From Acetobacteraceae bacterium (lineage in GTDB: Bacteria; Pseudomonadota; Alphaproteobacteria; Acetobacterales; Acetobacteraceae), in NCBI GenBank assembly GCA_004843345.1, contig CP039460.1, positions 1,597,001 through 1,661,000 on the forward strand: a DNA stretch of 64,000 nt, in the 5' to 3' direction. Below, in pieces: positions 8,656 to 17,778 of this stretch. The notes under the pieces are model-generated. The model was not told where the DNA came from. It ran no database searches and worked only from the letters and a program-made list of their open reading frames with translations. Position numbers and translations under genes: made by a program. Position 1 is the first letter of the stretch. Each line of letters begins with the position of its first letter.

Positions 8656-9489
8656 TTAGGCGTTAGATTTCTCTTTTCTGGAAATGTTAGGAGACTGCTC
8701 CGTTAAGGCAGAAAACTGTACCATGAGAAAGGCAAAACTTTCTCCAAGAAGACCTGGAAATTCGCGCCGAAGAAGAAGGGCTGTACGCTCTCCTGCATGG
8801 TCAGTTGAAAGGGTTGCTTTTGGGTTAGATTGCCAAGAATTAACTTCTTGGTGCGCGCGTGGCAGCAGAAAGCGTAATCCGCCATTTTCACCAGAAAAAC
8901 TTGCAATAAGTCCCGTTTTTTCTGTGAGGTAGGCGTTTAATTCATGGTGTCTGAAATGATAACTTTCTGCGATAAGAAGTGTTAGAAAGAGGGTTAAAAA
9001 AGGAATGGAAAGTCTTTGACGTTTAGAAAGATTATCTTCTTTTGAAAAAGGCACAAAAAGGCTGGCAGTTATTATCCCAAGGCAAAGAATTATTCCTAAA
9101 AAATAGACCTGTGTTGGCAGGATATTCCCAAAGAAACGCATAGGTTTGAGAATGTAAAGGTCGCTTTCTTTAAAGTGGGAGGAACTTTTTATTGCAAGAG
9201 AAAGAGCTAAAATCGCCAATAATCCTAAGGAGAAACTGTTTAAAATTTTTGGCAGAAAAAGGCAAAAAGCGCACAGAGCAAGAAGGGCGGAGCTGCTCAT
9301 AATGATGAGAGGGATAGAAAAAACTTCTGAAGTATTTTGCAGGCCTAACAGATTAATTTGCTTAGGAAGATGCAAAATGATCCATATATTACTGATTAAA
9401 ATAGTTGTAATTAAAAGCGTTAAAATAAAGGTTTTATTCTGCTTAAGGAGGTGTTTTAACAAAGGAAGTGGCAAATCAGAAAAAGACAT
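8656..9489 (-). CDS. Integral membrane protein of unknown function
   Basis: 277 aa from ATG. About five predicted helices: TFILTLLITTILISNIWIIL, a SIPLIIMSSSALLALCAFC segment, LGLLAILALSLAI, VYFLGIILCLGIITASLFV and IPFLTLFLTLLIA, followed by a soluble 110-residue tail with GENGGLRFLLP and LLRREFPGLLGESFAFL. The tail suggests a cytoplasmic or periplasmic domain, but I do not recognise it. No conserved transporter signature was seen. Upstream of the secreted-protein gene 7291-8580 on the same strand (75-base gap). Confidence 0.6.
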   Translation of the reverse strand: MSFSDLPLPLLKHLLKQNKTFILTLLITTILISNIWIILHLPKQINLLGLQNTSEVFSIPLIIMSSSALLALCAFCLFLPKILNSFSLGLLAILALSLAIKSSSHFKESDLYILKPMRFFGNILPTQVYFLGIILCLGIITASLFVPFSKEDNLSKRQRLSIPFLTLFLTLLIAESYHFRHHELNAYLTEKTGLIASFSGENGGLRFLLPRAHQEVNSWQSNPKATLSTDHAGERTALLLRREFPGLLGESFAFLMVQFSALTEQSPNISRKEKSNA

Positions 9490-9633
9490 TGAGAGATTAA
9501 ATCAAGTAAAAAGAAGATTTTAGAATATTAAGGGAAAAAATACGAAAAAACCCTAGATTATTTTCTAAAAAAAGTAGAAATTAGGGGGGTAGTTTCCTGT
9601 ATTGTCAAGGATATAGGATGGAGTCGCTGTATC

Positions 9634-10140
9634 GTGATGGGTTTTATGTCAATTTCTTCTTTTTTCTTTAAAATGTCTTCTTCCGCTCTTGCTCTGGCTG
9701 GGATTGCTTGTTTGAGTATTTCTTCGGCGCATGCAGGAGGTTCTTCTTCTGCTAGAATTGATAAGTGGCAGACGGCCTATCAAAACCTGCAAGCAAAATC
9801 AACAGCTTGCAAGCATTCATTTCCGTCACGTGTTGGCCAGATGGTTGATCAGGATAAGTGTCTAGAAAAGGTTTATTCTAAATATGGATCCACTTTTTAT
9901 GGCGAGACTTGGCCACAATTTGAAGAAGCTATTTTGGGATACCGTTTGCAGTTGAGCTTTAATATTGATCGTGGTCAGATGCAGTTCCAGGAGGCTGACA
10001 ATAATATTAAGCACATGTTGCAGGAAATTGGCGCTGCAAATTATCAGCGTCAAGCGATGATGTACGCAAATAATACAGTTGCCGTTAGCCCTTCGGCTGA
10101 AACTGAGTTAAAAGCCCCAGGTCTTTCTTTCTTAGATTAA
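9634..10140 (+). CDS. Small exported protein of unknown function
   Basis: 168 aa. GTG at 9634 or ATG at 9637 both fit the GGATGGAG ribosome-binding site upstream. A signal peptide is clear (SSSALALAGIACLSISSAHA), leaving a mature protein of about 130 residues with two cysteines (STACKHSF, DKCLEKVY) that could form a disulphide, and a helical Gln-rich C-terminal half (ANYQRQAMMYANN). No family recognised. Convergent with the formate dehydrogenase operon and separated from it by a terminator. Confidence 0.6.
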   Translation: MMGFMSISSFFFKMSSSALALAGIACLSISSAHAGGSSSARIDKWQTAYQNLQAKSTACKHSFPSRVGQMVDQDKCLEKVYSKYGSTFYGETWPQFEEAILGYRLQLSFNIDRGQMQFQEADNNIKHMLQEIGAANYQRQAMMYANNTVAVSPSAETELKAPGLSFLD

Positions 10141-10165
10141 GCTATAAGGTAAGGTTTGTGGAAGT

Positions 10166-10195
10166 AAAAAGGCGCTCGAAAGAGCGCCTTTTTTG
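10166..10195. terminator. Bidirectional terminator between 9634-10140 and fdhE
   Basis: AAAAAGGCGCTC / GAGCGCCTTTTTT hairpin with a GAAA-type loop; it serves both convergent units. Confidence 0.9.
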
Positions 10196-10217
10196 TTGTG
10201 TTAAAGTAAGCAATCTT

Positions 10218-11225
10218 TTAGGTGGGGAAGGAGAGGACGAAAGGGTTTAGCGTTCTGCGTGAAAATCCTTTTTCTTCAACTAAAGCGTCTAAAACAACAC
10301 TTGCAAGATCGTCACTGCAAAGTTCGTAATTCGGGTTGCGGTCTAATCTAAAAATTTTGCTATAAGTTTTGCAATCAGCACAGCTTTCGATTTCAATAGA
10401 TGGCATTTTTTCTTCAATAGACCAATAATCAAGATGCTCTGACCCTAAACATTCAGGGCAAATAGATCTGACTTTATGCCAGCGTGTTTCACATAAAGCG
10501 CATTGTTCATAGCGGAGACCTTCTTGCTGGCCTGTTAAAACCATATCGGCAACAGCGGGTGTGCCACAAAAGGGGCAATGCGCTTGTGAGGTTACAATGG
10601 TTTTTTCTTCTTCGAATTCTTTGGCATAGTCTGTTGCCGCTTGTGCCCAGCAAAGGGAAAGACAAGCCCAAAGAGGAACGGCGGCTGCGGCATCACATTG
10701 CGCAAAATTACCTGTTAATAAATAAGCACTTTGCTGTGCAAAATAAGCTGCATTGTCACTGAGTTTTTTCAAGGAAGAAAGATGTTCTTCTTGAATAAGT
10801 GGCGAAATTTTTTGAAAAAAAGCTTTATAGATTTTATGTAAAAAGGGTTCTTTTTCTAGATCTTCTGGAGAAGGATCCTTTTTGGCTTCAAACCAAGATT
10901 TAATCTTTGAAATATCTTCTTTATCAAGAGGATATTGTGCGAGAAGCTCCTTTTGGATAAGAACCATTTTTTCAAGAAATTTGAGATATTCTCCACCATC
11001 TTCTTTTGCTTCTTGTGAGAGAAGATGGAGGCGTTTTGCTCGTCTGTCATAGAGTTTAGAGAGATCGGTTAAAAGGAGTGGCGAAATTTTTTTGACGCCT
11101 CCCTGAAGGAAAGCAGGGCCTTCTTTGAGATCTGAAGGGAGATGCTGTGGTTTTGCCGCATTCTGGTTCTGAGATGCACACATAAGGAAAATTGTCCCAA
11201 AATAAAAAGGATCGCAAAAGAGCAT
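10218..11225 (-). CDS. fdhE: Formate dehydrogenase accessory protein FdhE
   Basis: Needed for assembly of exported formate dehydrogenase; family members are iron-binding cytoplasmic proteins that act on the alpha subunit. Evidence: N-terminal LLLTDLSKLYDRRAKRL block, then a C-terminal set of cysteine pairs (CPFCG, CALCETRW, CPECLG, CADCKTY), as in rubredoxin-like FdhE. ATG at 11225 (335 aa, AAAGGG upstream) and ATG at 11183 (321 aa) are both possible; a TTG at 11237 is less likely. It is the last gene of fdnG-fdnH-fdnI-fdhE and 42 bases after fdnI. Confidence 0.92.
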   Translation of the reverse strand: MLFCDPFYFGTIFLMCASQNQNAAKPQHLPSDLKEGPAFLQGGVKKISPLLLTDLSKLYDRRAKRLHLLSQEAKEDGGEYLKFLEKMVLIQKELLAQYPLDKEDISKIKSWFEAKKDPSPEDLEKEPFLHKIYKAFFQKISPLIQEEHLSSLKKLSDNAAYFAQQSAYLLTGNFAQCDAAAAVPLWACLSLCWAQAATDYAKEFEEEKTIVTSQAHCPFCGTPAVADMVLTGQQEGLRYEQCALCETRWHKVRSICPECLGSEHLDYWSIEEKMPSIEIESCADCKTYSKIFRLDRNPNYELCSDDLASVVLDALVEEKGFSRRTLNPFVLSFPT

Positions 11226-11267
11226 GGTTAAAACCAAAGCCCTTTTACGATCCTGCGTTAGAAAAAA

Positions 11268-11948
11268 TTAATGCCCAGAAGTATGCTGTTTACTTTCTAT
11301 GATCTTTGGTGATTTGGTTTTTTTATCCATAATCTGTTCATACCAACGGCTATGGTGGGAACGTGCCCAACGTAGGGAGACGTAACCTGTAATCATCGCC
11401 GTAATAGATCCACGTACCCAAATACCGAAATAGATATGTCCCAGCACAAGCAACATGAGCGCCAGTGCAATAGCAGAATGCGCCAGCATCGCAACACGCA
11501 AGACGGGCACGGAGAAATAGTCAGAAAAATATTCTCTCCAAATGATTAAACCGGAAAGGAGCAGAACACAGATACTGGTCATAATGCACCAGAAAAGAAT
11601 TTTCTGTCCGGCATTATATTTCCCGATATGGAGGTCTTTTCCATGAAGATTTAGGAGAACGCTATCAATATTTTTAAACCAAAGAAGATCTGTTTTTTGA
11701 AAGAGATTCCCCTTAACAAATTTAAAAAACATGATGAAGAGGCATAAGAACACCACAACCCCTAGAATAGGATGCAGCATTCTTGCTGTTTGCGGTGTTC
11801 CCAAAACACGTCCAAAGAATTCAAAACTTGGAAATGCAAAAGAGAGGCCGCTAAATCCGACGAGGAAAAAGCAAACGGCATTCAGCCAATGCAGCAGGCG
11901 CTTTCCATAGGTTGTGCGCATGACAACGCTTTTATTCATATTTGGCAT
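11268..11948 (-). CDS. fdnI: Formate dehydrogenase cytochrome b556 (gamma) subunit
   Basis: Anchors the formate dehydrogenase to the inner membrane and passes electrons from the beta subunit to quinone. 226 aa from ATG, the family's usual length, with four helices and haem-ligand-type histidines: GKRLLHWLNAVCFFLVGFSG, MLHPILGVVVFL, MLAHSAIALALMLLVLGHIYFG. Located 5 bases after fdnH. Belongs with fdnG and fdnH; no separate promoter seen. Confidence 0.94.
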   Translation of the reverse strand: MPNMNKSVVMRTTYGKRLLHWLNAVCFFLVGFSGLSFAFPSFEFFGRVLGTPQTARMLHPILGVVVFLCLFIMFFKFVKGNLFQKTDLLWFKNIDSVLLNLHGKDLHIGKYNAGQKILFWCIMTSICVLLLSGLIIWREYFSDYFSVPVLRVAMLAHSAIALALMLLVLGHIYFGIWVRGSITAMITGYVSLRWARSHHSRWYEQIMDKKTKSPKIIESKQHTSGH

Positions 11949-11953
11949 TATTT

Positions 11954-13069
11954 TTAATCCTTTAAGTGATTTTTTTCTGCCGCAGCATCTGCCTCTCTGG
12001 CTGCTTTAGCCTCTTCCGCAGCCTGAAGTTTCTCTCTTAGAGTAGATGCGGCTTTTTCGAGATCATCTTCGACAAGATCCGTCGCCTGACCAGACTTGAC
12101 GGCATTTTTAAATTTTTCAGCTTCATCTTTCGCAAAAGAAGCGGCATCTTCGAGATTTTCTTTTAGACCAGGAATTTCTGAATCCTCTTTATGGTCTAGA
12201 CCACCGATTTGATCGTCACCACAAGGCCCGACAAAGGCAAAATGGGAGAAGACACCTGCAATCGTTGCGATGAAAGCGGTTGCACCGAGCGGTTTAAGCC
12301 AGTCCTTCCAACCTAAAACGATTGGGCTGATAGATGGATCTCTTGGAAGGCCTCCGTAAATTTCAGGCTTGTCGGCATGTGGAAGAACGTAAATGACGTG
12401 TGTTCCACCAACGCCCTGAGGGTTATAAACCCCAGCATTTGGAAAACCTCTTTCTTTCAAGCCTTTAACACGTTCTTCAGCAAGCTCTAGCATGTCATCA
12501 CGCATTCCAAAGGCGAGAGCGCCTGTTGTACATGTTTTGACGCAGGCAGGTTCTTGTCCGACAGCAACACGGTCAGAGCAAAGCGTGCATTTATAGGAAT
12601 GATTATCCTTATGGCTGACACGTGGAATATTGAAAGGGCAACCAATCATGCAATAACCACAACCGATGCAATGCTCAGATTCAAAATCGACAATACCGTT
12701 TTCGAACTGAACAATAGCACCTGCAGAAGGGCAGGATTTTAAGCATCCTGGTTCAGAGCAGTGCATGCAGCCATCTTTACGCATGAGCCATTCAAGCTTG
12801 CCGTTCTCATTGACATATTCATCAAAACGGATAACGGTCCAAGTTTCTGCTTCCAGATCCATGGGGTTATCATAAACCCCATAGTTTTCTCCAACTTTTG
12901 TTCTGAGGTCATTCCATTCATCACATGCTGCCTGACAGGCTTTACAGCCTGTGCAGATTGAAACATCAATGAGTTTCGTAACCTGAAGGGAGGCGTCTCG
13001 AGTGCTGGGCGGAGGAGTCATTCCATTTGTTGCCGAGCGGCGCCGTATGTCCTGTGACTGTAAGGTCAT
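11954..13069 (-). CDS. fdnH: Formate dehydrogenase iron-sulphur (beta) subunit with extended tail
   Basis: Carries four [4Fe-4S] clusters between the alpha subunit and cytochrome b. Four ferredoxin-type clusters are visible: [35 protein letters not shown] and CTLCSDRV with CVKTC. A membrane helix ([18 protein letters not shown]) anchors it. At 371 aa it exceeds the E. coli protein (294 aa) because an acidic, Ala/Glu/Lys-rich coiled-coil-like tail of about 90 residues follows the helix. Start at ATG, 17 bases after fdnG. See findings for the tail. Confidence 0.94.
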   Translation of the reverse strand: MTLQSQDIRRRSATNGMTPPPSTRDASLQVTKLIDVSICTGCKACQAACDEWNDLRTKVGENYGVYDNPMDLEAETWTVIRFDEYVNENGKLEWLMRKDGCMHCSEPGCLKSCPSAGAIVQFENGIVDFESEHCIGCGYCMIGCPFNIPRVSHKDNHSYKCTLCSDRVAVGQEPACVKTCTTGALAFGMRDDMLELAEERVKGLKERGFPNAGVYNPQGVGGTHVIYVLPHADKPEIYGGLPRDPSISPIVLGWKDWLKPLGATAFIATIAGVFSHFAFVGPCGDDQIGGLDHKEDSEIPGLKENLEDAASFAKDEAEKFKNAVKSGQATDLVEDDLEKAASTLREKLQAAEEAKAAREADAAAEKNHLKD

Positions 13070-13086
13070 TTTCTATTCCTCAACCC

Positions 13087-16000
13087 TTAAATTTTCTCAA
13101 GATTAACCAAGAATGCTTTAAATTCTGGTGTGTGCGTGTTTGCATCGCCAATTGGTGGCGTCAATGTATTCGCCATAAAGGCAGGTTTCGTTGCTCCCAT
13201 AAATCCAAAGTTAGAAGGAATTCCGATTTGGTAAAGGGCTTTACCCATAACCTTCAATTTTGTCAGACGTTTTGTAACAACCGCTTTACCTGTGATATAG
13301 CCACGTTTTGATGTCAAGCGAACCATATCGCCTCGTGCAATGCCGAGTGAGTTTGCGAGCTCTTCAGGAATTTCCAAGAAAGCCTCTGGCTGCAGAATGG
13401 CATTGATGGCCGCATGCTTTGTCCATGTACGGAAAAGTTCTGTAATAGAGTAGGTTGTCGCTGTATGCGGAAACTGATCTGCATGTCCAAAAAATTCAGG
13501 ACGATTGGAAGGCAAGAACCTAACAGACGGCGACTGAATGTTCTCTTTACGATCTGGCAAAGTTTTTACAGGAGATTCTACAGGCTCATAATGCTCAGGG
13601 AAAGGACCGTCAACCATAGAGGTTGTGCAGAAAAGACGCCCGACACCCTCTGCTGTTGTAATGAATGGACCTTTTGAGGAGCCTGGTGTTTCATTCTCTG
13701 GAAAATCAATCGCATCCGCACCAGCCCAGCTTTTGCCATTCCAGTAGATATATTGACGCTTTGAATCCCAAGAAACACCATTCGTATCTGCTGAAGCACG
13801 ATTATAGAGAATGCGCGCATTCCCAGGCCAGCACCAAGCCCAGCCAGGTGTGCATCCAAAGCCCGTATCCGTATTGTCACGGCGAGCCATCTGGTTGCCT
13901 TCTTCGGTCCAAGAACCTGTGAAGACCCAGTTAAAGGAAGCCGTTGTCCCATCGTCACGGAGATCCGTTCCCATAAGATTATTTCGCAGCAGCTGCCCCT
14001 TGCGCAGAATGATTTTACCATCAGCATCTATAATGTCTGCCAAAGCGTAGCCATTTGATTCCTTGGCAACCTCTTCTGGCGTAGGTTCTTCTGGATCTTC
14101 ATAGTTCCAAGACATGTTTAGAACAGGTTCTGGCGCTACAGGTTCAGATTTCTTTGTGCCTTTCTGGTAAAGCGCAATATCTTCTTCGTAGAGCTTACGA
14201 ATTTTGTGAAGAATTGTTCCTAAAATACGGGCATCGGCCCATGCTTCTCCAGGTGGGTTTGCACCTTTCCAGTGCCATTGCAGCCAACGAGCAGAGTTTA
14301 CGATAGAACCATTCTCTTCTGCAAAGCATGTCGTTGGAAGACGGAAGACTTCTGTCTGGATAGAGGCAGAATCGACGGCATTATATTCTCCGACCTTCTT
14401 CCAGAAATTTGAGGTTTCGGTATCCAATGGGTCCATTGTGACCAAAAATTTAAGCTTAGAGAGGCCTGCAATTGTACGGTTTTTATCAGGGAAGGAACCA
14501 ACAGGATTAAAGCCCTGAACGATAAAGCCGTTCATTTCGCCAGCGACCATATTCTCAACCATTTGAAGAATATCGTAGCTCTTATCCCATTTTGGCAACC
14601 AGTGATAACCCCATAGATTATCTTTCGTTGCATGATCTCCCCAAATGCTCTTTAGGAAAGAGACAAAGAAGGAGGGAAGCTGTTTCCAGACATCAACCTG
14701 CCCAAGCGCCTCTGGCTTAATAGGACGTCCAGCATAGTACTCTTCGAGCGTTTGTTGTTTTTCGCTCGGAAGCTCCATATAACCAGGGCAATTGAGTGAA
14801 AGGAGACCAAGATCTGTAAATCCTTGAATGTTGGAGTGTCCACGCAAGGCATTAACACCACCGCCAGGCATCCCCATATTCCCAAGGAGAAGCTGTATCA
14901 TCGCAGCACAGCGAATGGTTTGCGAGCCATTTGTGTGATGGGTAAATCCAAGCGCATAGAGCCAAGAAGTTGTTAAGTTTGGCGCAGATGTCTCTCCAAG
15001 AATCTTACAGACTGTCAAGAAATCCTCAACAGGTGTGCCGCAAATTTCAGAGACGATTTCTGGCGTGTAGCGCTCAACATGAGCTTTCAAGAGATTAAAG
15101 ACACAGCGTGGATGTGCAAGCGTTTCGTCACGGAGGACATTGCCTTTTTCATCAAGCTCATAATCCCAAGAGGATTTATCGTAAGCCTCTTTTCCAACCT
15201 TCCCAGGGTTATATCCACTGAAAAGACCGTCTTTGAAACCGAAGCCTTCTTTTACGATGAAAGACGCATTTGTATATTGAAGAACGTACTGGTGTTGAAT
15301 CTGGTTCGTGGAGATGAGGTAACGCATTACGCCGAGCATAAAGGCAGCATCAGAACCTACACGGACAGGTGCATAGACATCGGCCACAGCGGCGGTACGG
15401 TTGAAGCGAGGATCAACAACAACAATTTTTGCTTTGTTTTGAAGGCGCGCTTCAGTAACCCATTTAAATCCAACAGGATGAGCCTCAGCAGCATTACCGC
15501 CGAAGACAAGAACGACATTGGCGTTCTTAATATCGACCCAGTTATTTGTCATTGCGCCACGGCCAAAACTAGGACCTAACCCAGCAACGGTTGGCGCATG
15601 GCAGGTGCGCGCCTGATTATCAAACCCTAACATTCCGAGCGCACGGGCAAATTTCCAAGTCAAAGCGCCTGTTTCACTGGAAGCGGCAGAAGAGCCCAAC
15701 ATTCCTGTTGACAGCCAACGGTTTACAAGCTGACCATCTTTATTTTTGACAATAAAGTTCTTGTCGCGATCTTCTTTAATGAGGCGGGCAATGCGATCAG
15801 TTGCTTCGTCCCAACTGATACGTTTCCATTCGGTACTGCCTGGAGCGCGGTAGGAAGGATATTTTAAGCGGGATTCACTATGAATAAAGTCAATTAGACC
15901 AGCGCCCTTGGGGCAAAGAGACCCACGACTGACAGGATGATCAGGATCTCCTTCAATGTGGAAAATAGATCCTTTTGCATTGATAGATCCATCGCCCATT

Positions 16001-16191
16001 GTATACATGAGAAGACCACAGCCAACAGAGCAGTAACAACAGTTATTGCGTGTCTGTTTGGCATGGGTAAGTTTATATTCGCGTGTTTCTAGAGCGTGGG
16101 CAAAAGGGGGTTTAAAACCCAAGGCGACAACACCTGTGCCAACAGCTGCAACACCTGCTCCTCGTAGAAATTGTCTGCGCTTTAATGTCAT
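13087..16191 (-). CDS. fdnG: Formate dehydrogenase-N/O alpha subunit, molybdopterin type, cysteine form
   Basis: Catalytic subunit oxidising formate to CO2, exported folded by the Tat system. 1034 aa with no internal stop. A twin-arginine signal (KRRQFLRGAG), cluster cysteines CCYCSVGC plus SLCPKG, and the catalytic ARTCHAPTVAGLG motif in which Cys197-His198 replace the Sec-His of E. coli FdnG; GRGAMTNNWVDIKNAN and GGNAAEAHPVGF follow the E. coli sequence closely. First gene of the operon. The 269 bases upstream contain no recognised regulator site. The enzyme probably faces the periplasm. Confidence 0.97.
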   Translation of the reverse strand: MTLKRRQFLRGAGVAAVGTGVVALGFKPPFAHALETREYKLTHAKQTRNNCCYCSVGCGLLMYTMGDGSINAKGSIFHIEGDPDHPVSRGSLCPKGAGLIDFIHSESRLKYPSYRAPGSTEWKRISWDEATDRIARLIKEDRDKNFIVKNKDGQLVNRWLSTGMLGSSAASSETGALTWKFARALGMLGFDNQARTCHAPTVAGLGPSFGRGAMTNNWVDIKNANVVLVFGGNAAEAHPVGFKWVTEARLQNKAKIVVVDPRFNRTAAVADVYAPVRVGSDAAFMLGVMRYLISTNQIQHQYVLQYTNASFIVKEGFGFKDGLFSGYNPGKVGKEAYDKSSWDYELDEKGNVLRDETLAHPRCVFNLLKAHVERYTPEIVSEICGTPVEDFLTVCKILGETSAPNLTTSWLYALGFTHHTNGSQTIRCAAMIQLLLGNMGMPGGGVNALRGHSNIQGFTDLGLLSLNCPGYMELPSEKQQTLEEYYAGRPIKPEALGQVDVWKQLPSFFVSFLKSIWGDHATKDNLWGYHWLPKWDKSYDILQMVENMVAGEMNGFIVQGFNPVGSFPDKNRTIAGLSKLKFLVTMDPLDTETSNFWKKVGEYNAVDSASIQTEVFRLPTTCFAEENGSIVNSARWLQWHWKGANPPGEAWADARILGTILHKIRKLYEEDIALYQKGTKKSEPVAPEPVLNMSWNYEDPEEPTPEEVAKESNGYALADIIDADGKIILRKGQLLRNNLMGTDLRDDGTTASFNWVFTGSWTEEGNQMARRDNTDTGFGCTPGWAWCWPGNARILYNRASADTNGVSWDSKRQYIYWNGKSWAGADAIDFPENETPGSSKGPFITTAEGVGRLFCTTSMVDGPFPEHYEPVESPVKTLPDRKENIQSPSVRFLPSNRPEFFGHADQFPHTATTYSITELFRTWTKHAAINAILQPEAFLEIPEELANSLGIARGDMVRLTSKRGYITGKAVVTKRLTKLKVMGKALYQIGIPSNFGFMGATKPAFMANTLTPPIGDANTHTPEFKAFLVNLEKI

Positions 16192-16460
16192 AAGCCTCGT
16201 CTCGTTTCTAAACCAATTATTGCACCAGCATCTTTATGTATAGGATGGGGAAGCATTAGTATCGGATAAGTAAAAAAATATTTTTCCAAGCTCGGTAATT
16301 ATAAAAGCTAGGTCTATTTCTGTGAAGTCCAGCATATCTCTCTGGATGAACGCCATGCGTGCATAGAGGGAAATATGCAACAGTCATCAACAATGATTAA
16401 GTACTATTTTTGTACTCTTTTAAGATAGACTTTGCAAGTTTTCCAAGAATGCGAGTCTTT
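16192..16460 (-). promoter_or_regulatory. Upstream region of the formate dehydrogenase operon
   Basis: 269 bases between fdnG and the next gene must hold the fdnGHI-fdhE promoter. It is AT-rich near 16270-16310 but I see no convincing Fnr, Nar or sigma-54 site and no terminator for the divergent side. Confidence 0.4.
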
Positions 16461-17066
16461 CTAAGGGGTTACAGCAGAGGGCTTTGGTGCATCTGGAAGG
16501 GGAAGGGGGACAGATCCTTTGAAATTAACAATTGCAATCATTTTTTCTGCTGTTTTCTCGCCTTTTGCGGGCGCTGTCGTTCCCCAGGCAATACAGCTGA
16601 TAACCCATTCTGGTATTTTTAATTTTGGACGCTCTTTGTCGGCAGGTTCTTTTGGCATCCGCATTTCGGCAACGCACCATCCTGCTTCTGCTGGAATGCG
16701 TTTTTGTTTAACGATGAAATCAGTGACATTTGCATAAGAGCGTGAGGCTGTACTTTTAGAGGGATCGATTTTTGTAACAAAACCAGCGCCAGGGGCATCC
16801 TCTCCCATATACCCAAATTGGCTTAGGCTGATTCCATCTCCATAGTCCTGCAACAGCGCCATGCTGCATCCAAAATCAATTTGATCTGATTTGAGATCTT
16901 CATCCGCAGGGCCAATCGCATATTTGGCAGAGACGCATTCCCCGTTGGAAATGCCGAGAGGAAGATCTTGCTTTTTTTTATCCGCACCTTGTGCTGGAGA
17001 GATAAAAAGCGTCAGTGAGAAAGAAAATAGGGTTATGCCTATAATCGCCTTATTTTTTCCAGACAC
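16461..17066 (-). CDS. Secreted protein trailing the bc1 operon
   Basis: 201 aa. Signal peptide with ITLFSFSLTLFISPAQGA, then a mature domain with four cysteines (NGECVSAK, FGCSMALL, GWCVAEM, VISCIAWG) and a proline-rich tail (LPLPDAPKPS). Resembles in style the small exported invasion-associated IalB-type proteins of alphaproteobacteria, but I cannot assign it. It starts inside the 3' end of petC (17-base overlap), so it is probably co-translated with the bc1 genes and may relate to their assembly or stability. Confidence 0.6.
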   Translation of the reverse strand: MSGKNKAIIGITLFSFSLTLFISPAQGADKKKQDLPLGISNGECVSAKYAIGPADEDLKSDQIDFGCSMALLQDYGDGISLSQFGYMGEDAPGAGFVTKIDPSKSTASRSYANVTDFIVKQKRIPAEAGWCVAEMRMPKEPADKERPKLKIPEWVISCIAWGTTAPAKGEKTAEKMIAIVNFKGSVPLPLPDAPKPSAVTP

Positions 17067-17778
17067 GGTTTCTCCATAAGCAGGCGAAGACGCCCATGAG
17101 GATGAGATAAAGACAGATTAACCCGCCACTGATTTGACGTGCGTTGTGCGAGGGGTCATTCGCCCATTCTAAGAAAGTGCTTATATCTGCTGACATTTGC
17201 GCATCGCTTGGATGTGTTCCATCAGGATAGGTCAGGGTTTTTGCTGCTTCTTGTTCGAAAGGAGGCGCCATTTTGAAATGACGGTGGTGGGTCAGTGCAA
17301 CTGGATTATAAAAAAGGCCAGGTTCTAGCTTCATATCGGGTGGCGGTGTCTGATAGGCAAGCAACATGCTGTTAATGTAGTTTGTGCCTCCAGCAATATT
17401 GCTGGCAATATGTGAAAAATCTGGAGGCAGATCGCCAGCATTGGCGTTTCTTGCAGCTTTTTCTGTTGGGTATGGCAATGCGATAGGATCAAAAGCGTTG
17501 GCCTGACGTTTTTTTAAGTTTCCATTATCATCTAAACCATCAGGCACCTCATGGTGTCCTGCCCAAGCCAAAATTTCTTTAGAAGGAATGCCGATCTTTA
17601 AAAGATCTCCATAATGGAGATTTTGCGCACCATGGCACTGGTTGCAGATATTGGCAAAAACATAGAAGCCTTTGGTGGCATCTCCTTTAAGGGGCTCTTG
17701 GTTCTCTTTGGCTTGCGCTTGGGAGAATAATGCTGCGCCACCACAAAGCAATAGCGTAAAGAAAGAGCGGTATTTCAT
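17050..17778 (-). CDS. petC: Cytochrome c1 of the bc1 complex
   Basis: Accepts electrons from the Rieske protein and passes them to cytochrome c. 242 aa from ATG 17778, which has GGAGG upstream and a signal peptide (FFTLLLCGGAALFSQAQA); the longer open frame to 17940 lies inside petB. Haem site CNQCH near the mature N terminus and an FKMAPPF methionine-ligand region. C-terminal anchor helix GGLICLYLILMGVFACLW. ATGA overlap with petB upstream. Third gene of petABC. Confidence 0.94.
   Translation of the reverse strand: MKYRSFFTLLLCGGAALFSQAQAKENQEPLKGDATKGFYVFANICNQCHGAQNLHYGDLLKIGIPSKEILAWAGHHEVPDGLDDNGNLKKRQANAFDPIALPYPTEKAARNANAGDLPPDFSHIASNIAGGTNYINSMLLAYQTPPPDMKLEPGLFYNPVALTHHRHFKMAPPFEQEAAKTLTYPDGTHPSDAQMSADISTFLEWANDPSHNARQISGGLICLYLILMGVFACLWRNRVWKK

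Noticed and set aside
13087-16191. Selenocysteine UGA in the formate dehydrogenase
   Set aside because: The catalytic position is encoded as Cys (ARTCHAP) and the frame has no in-frame TGA.
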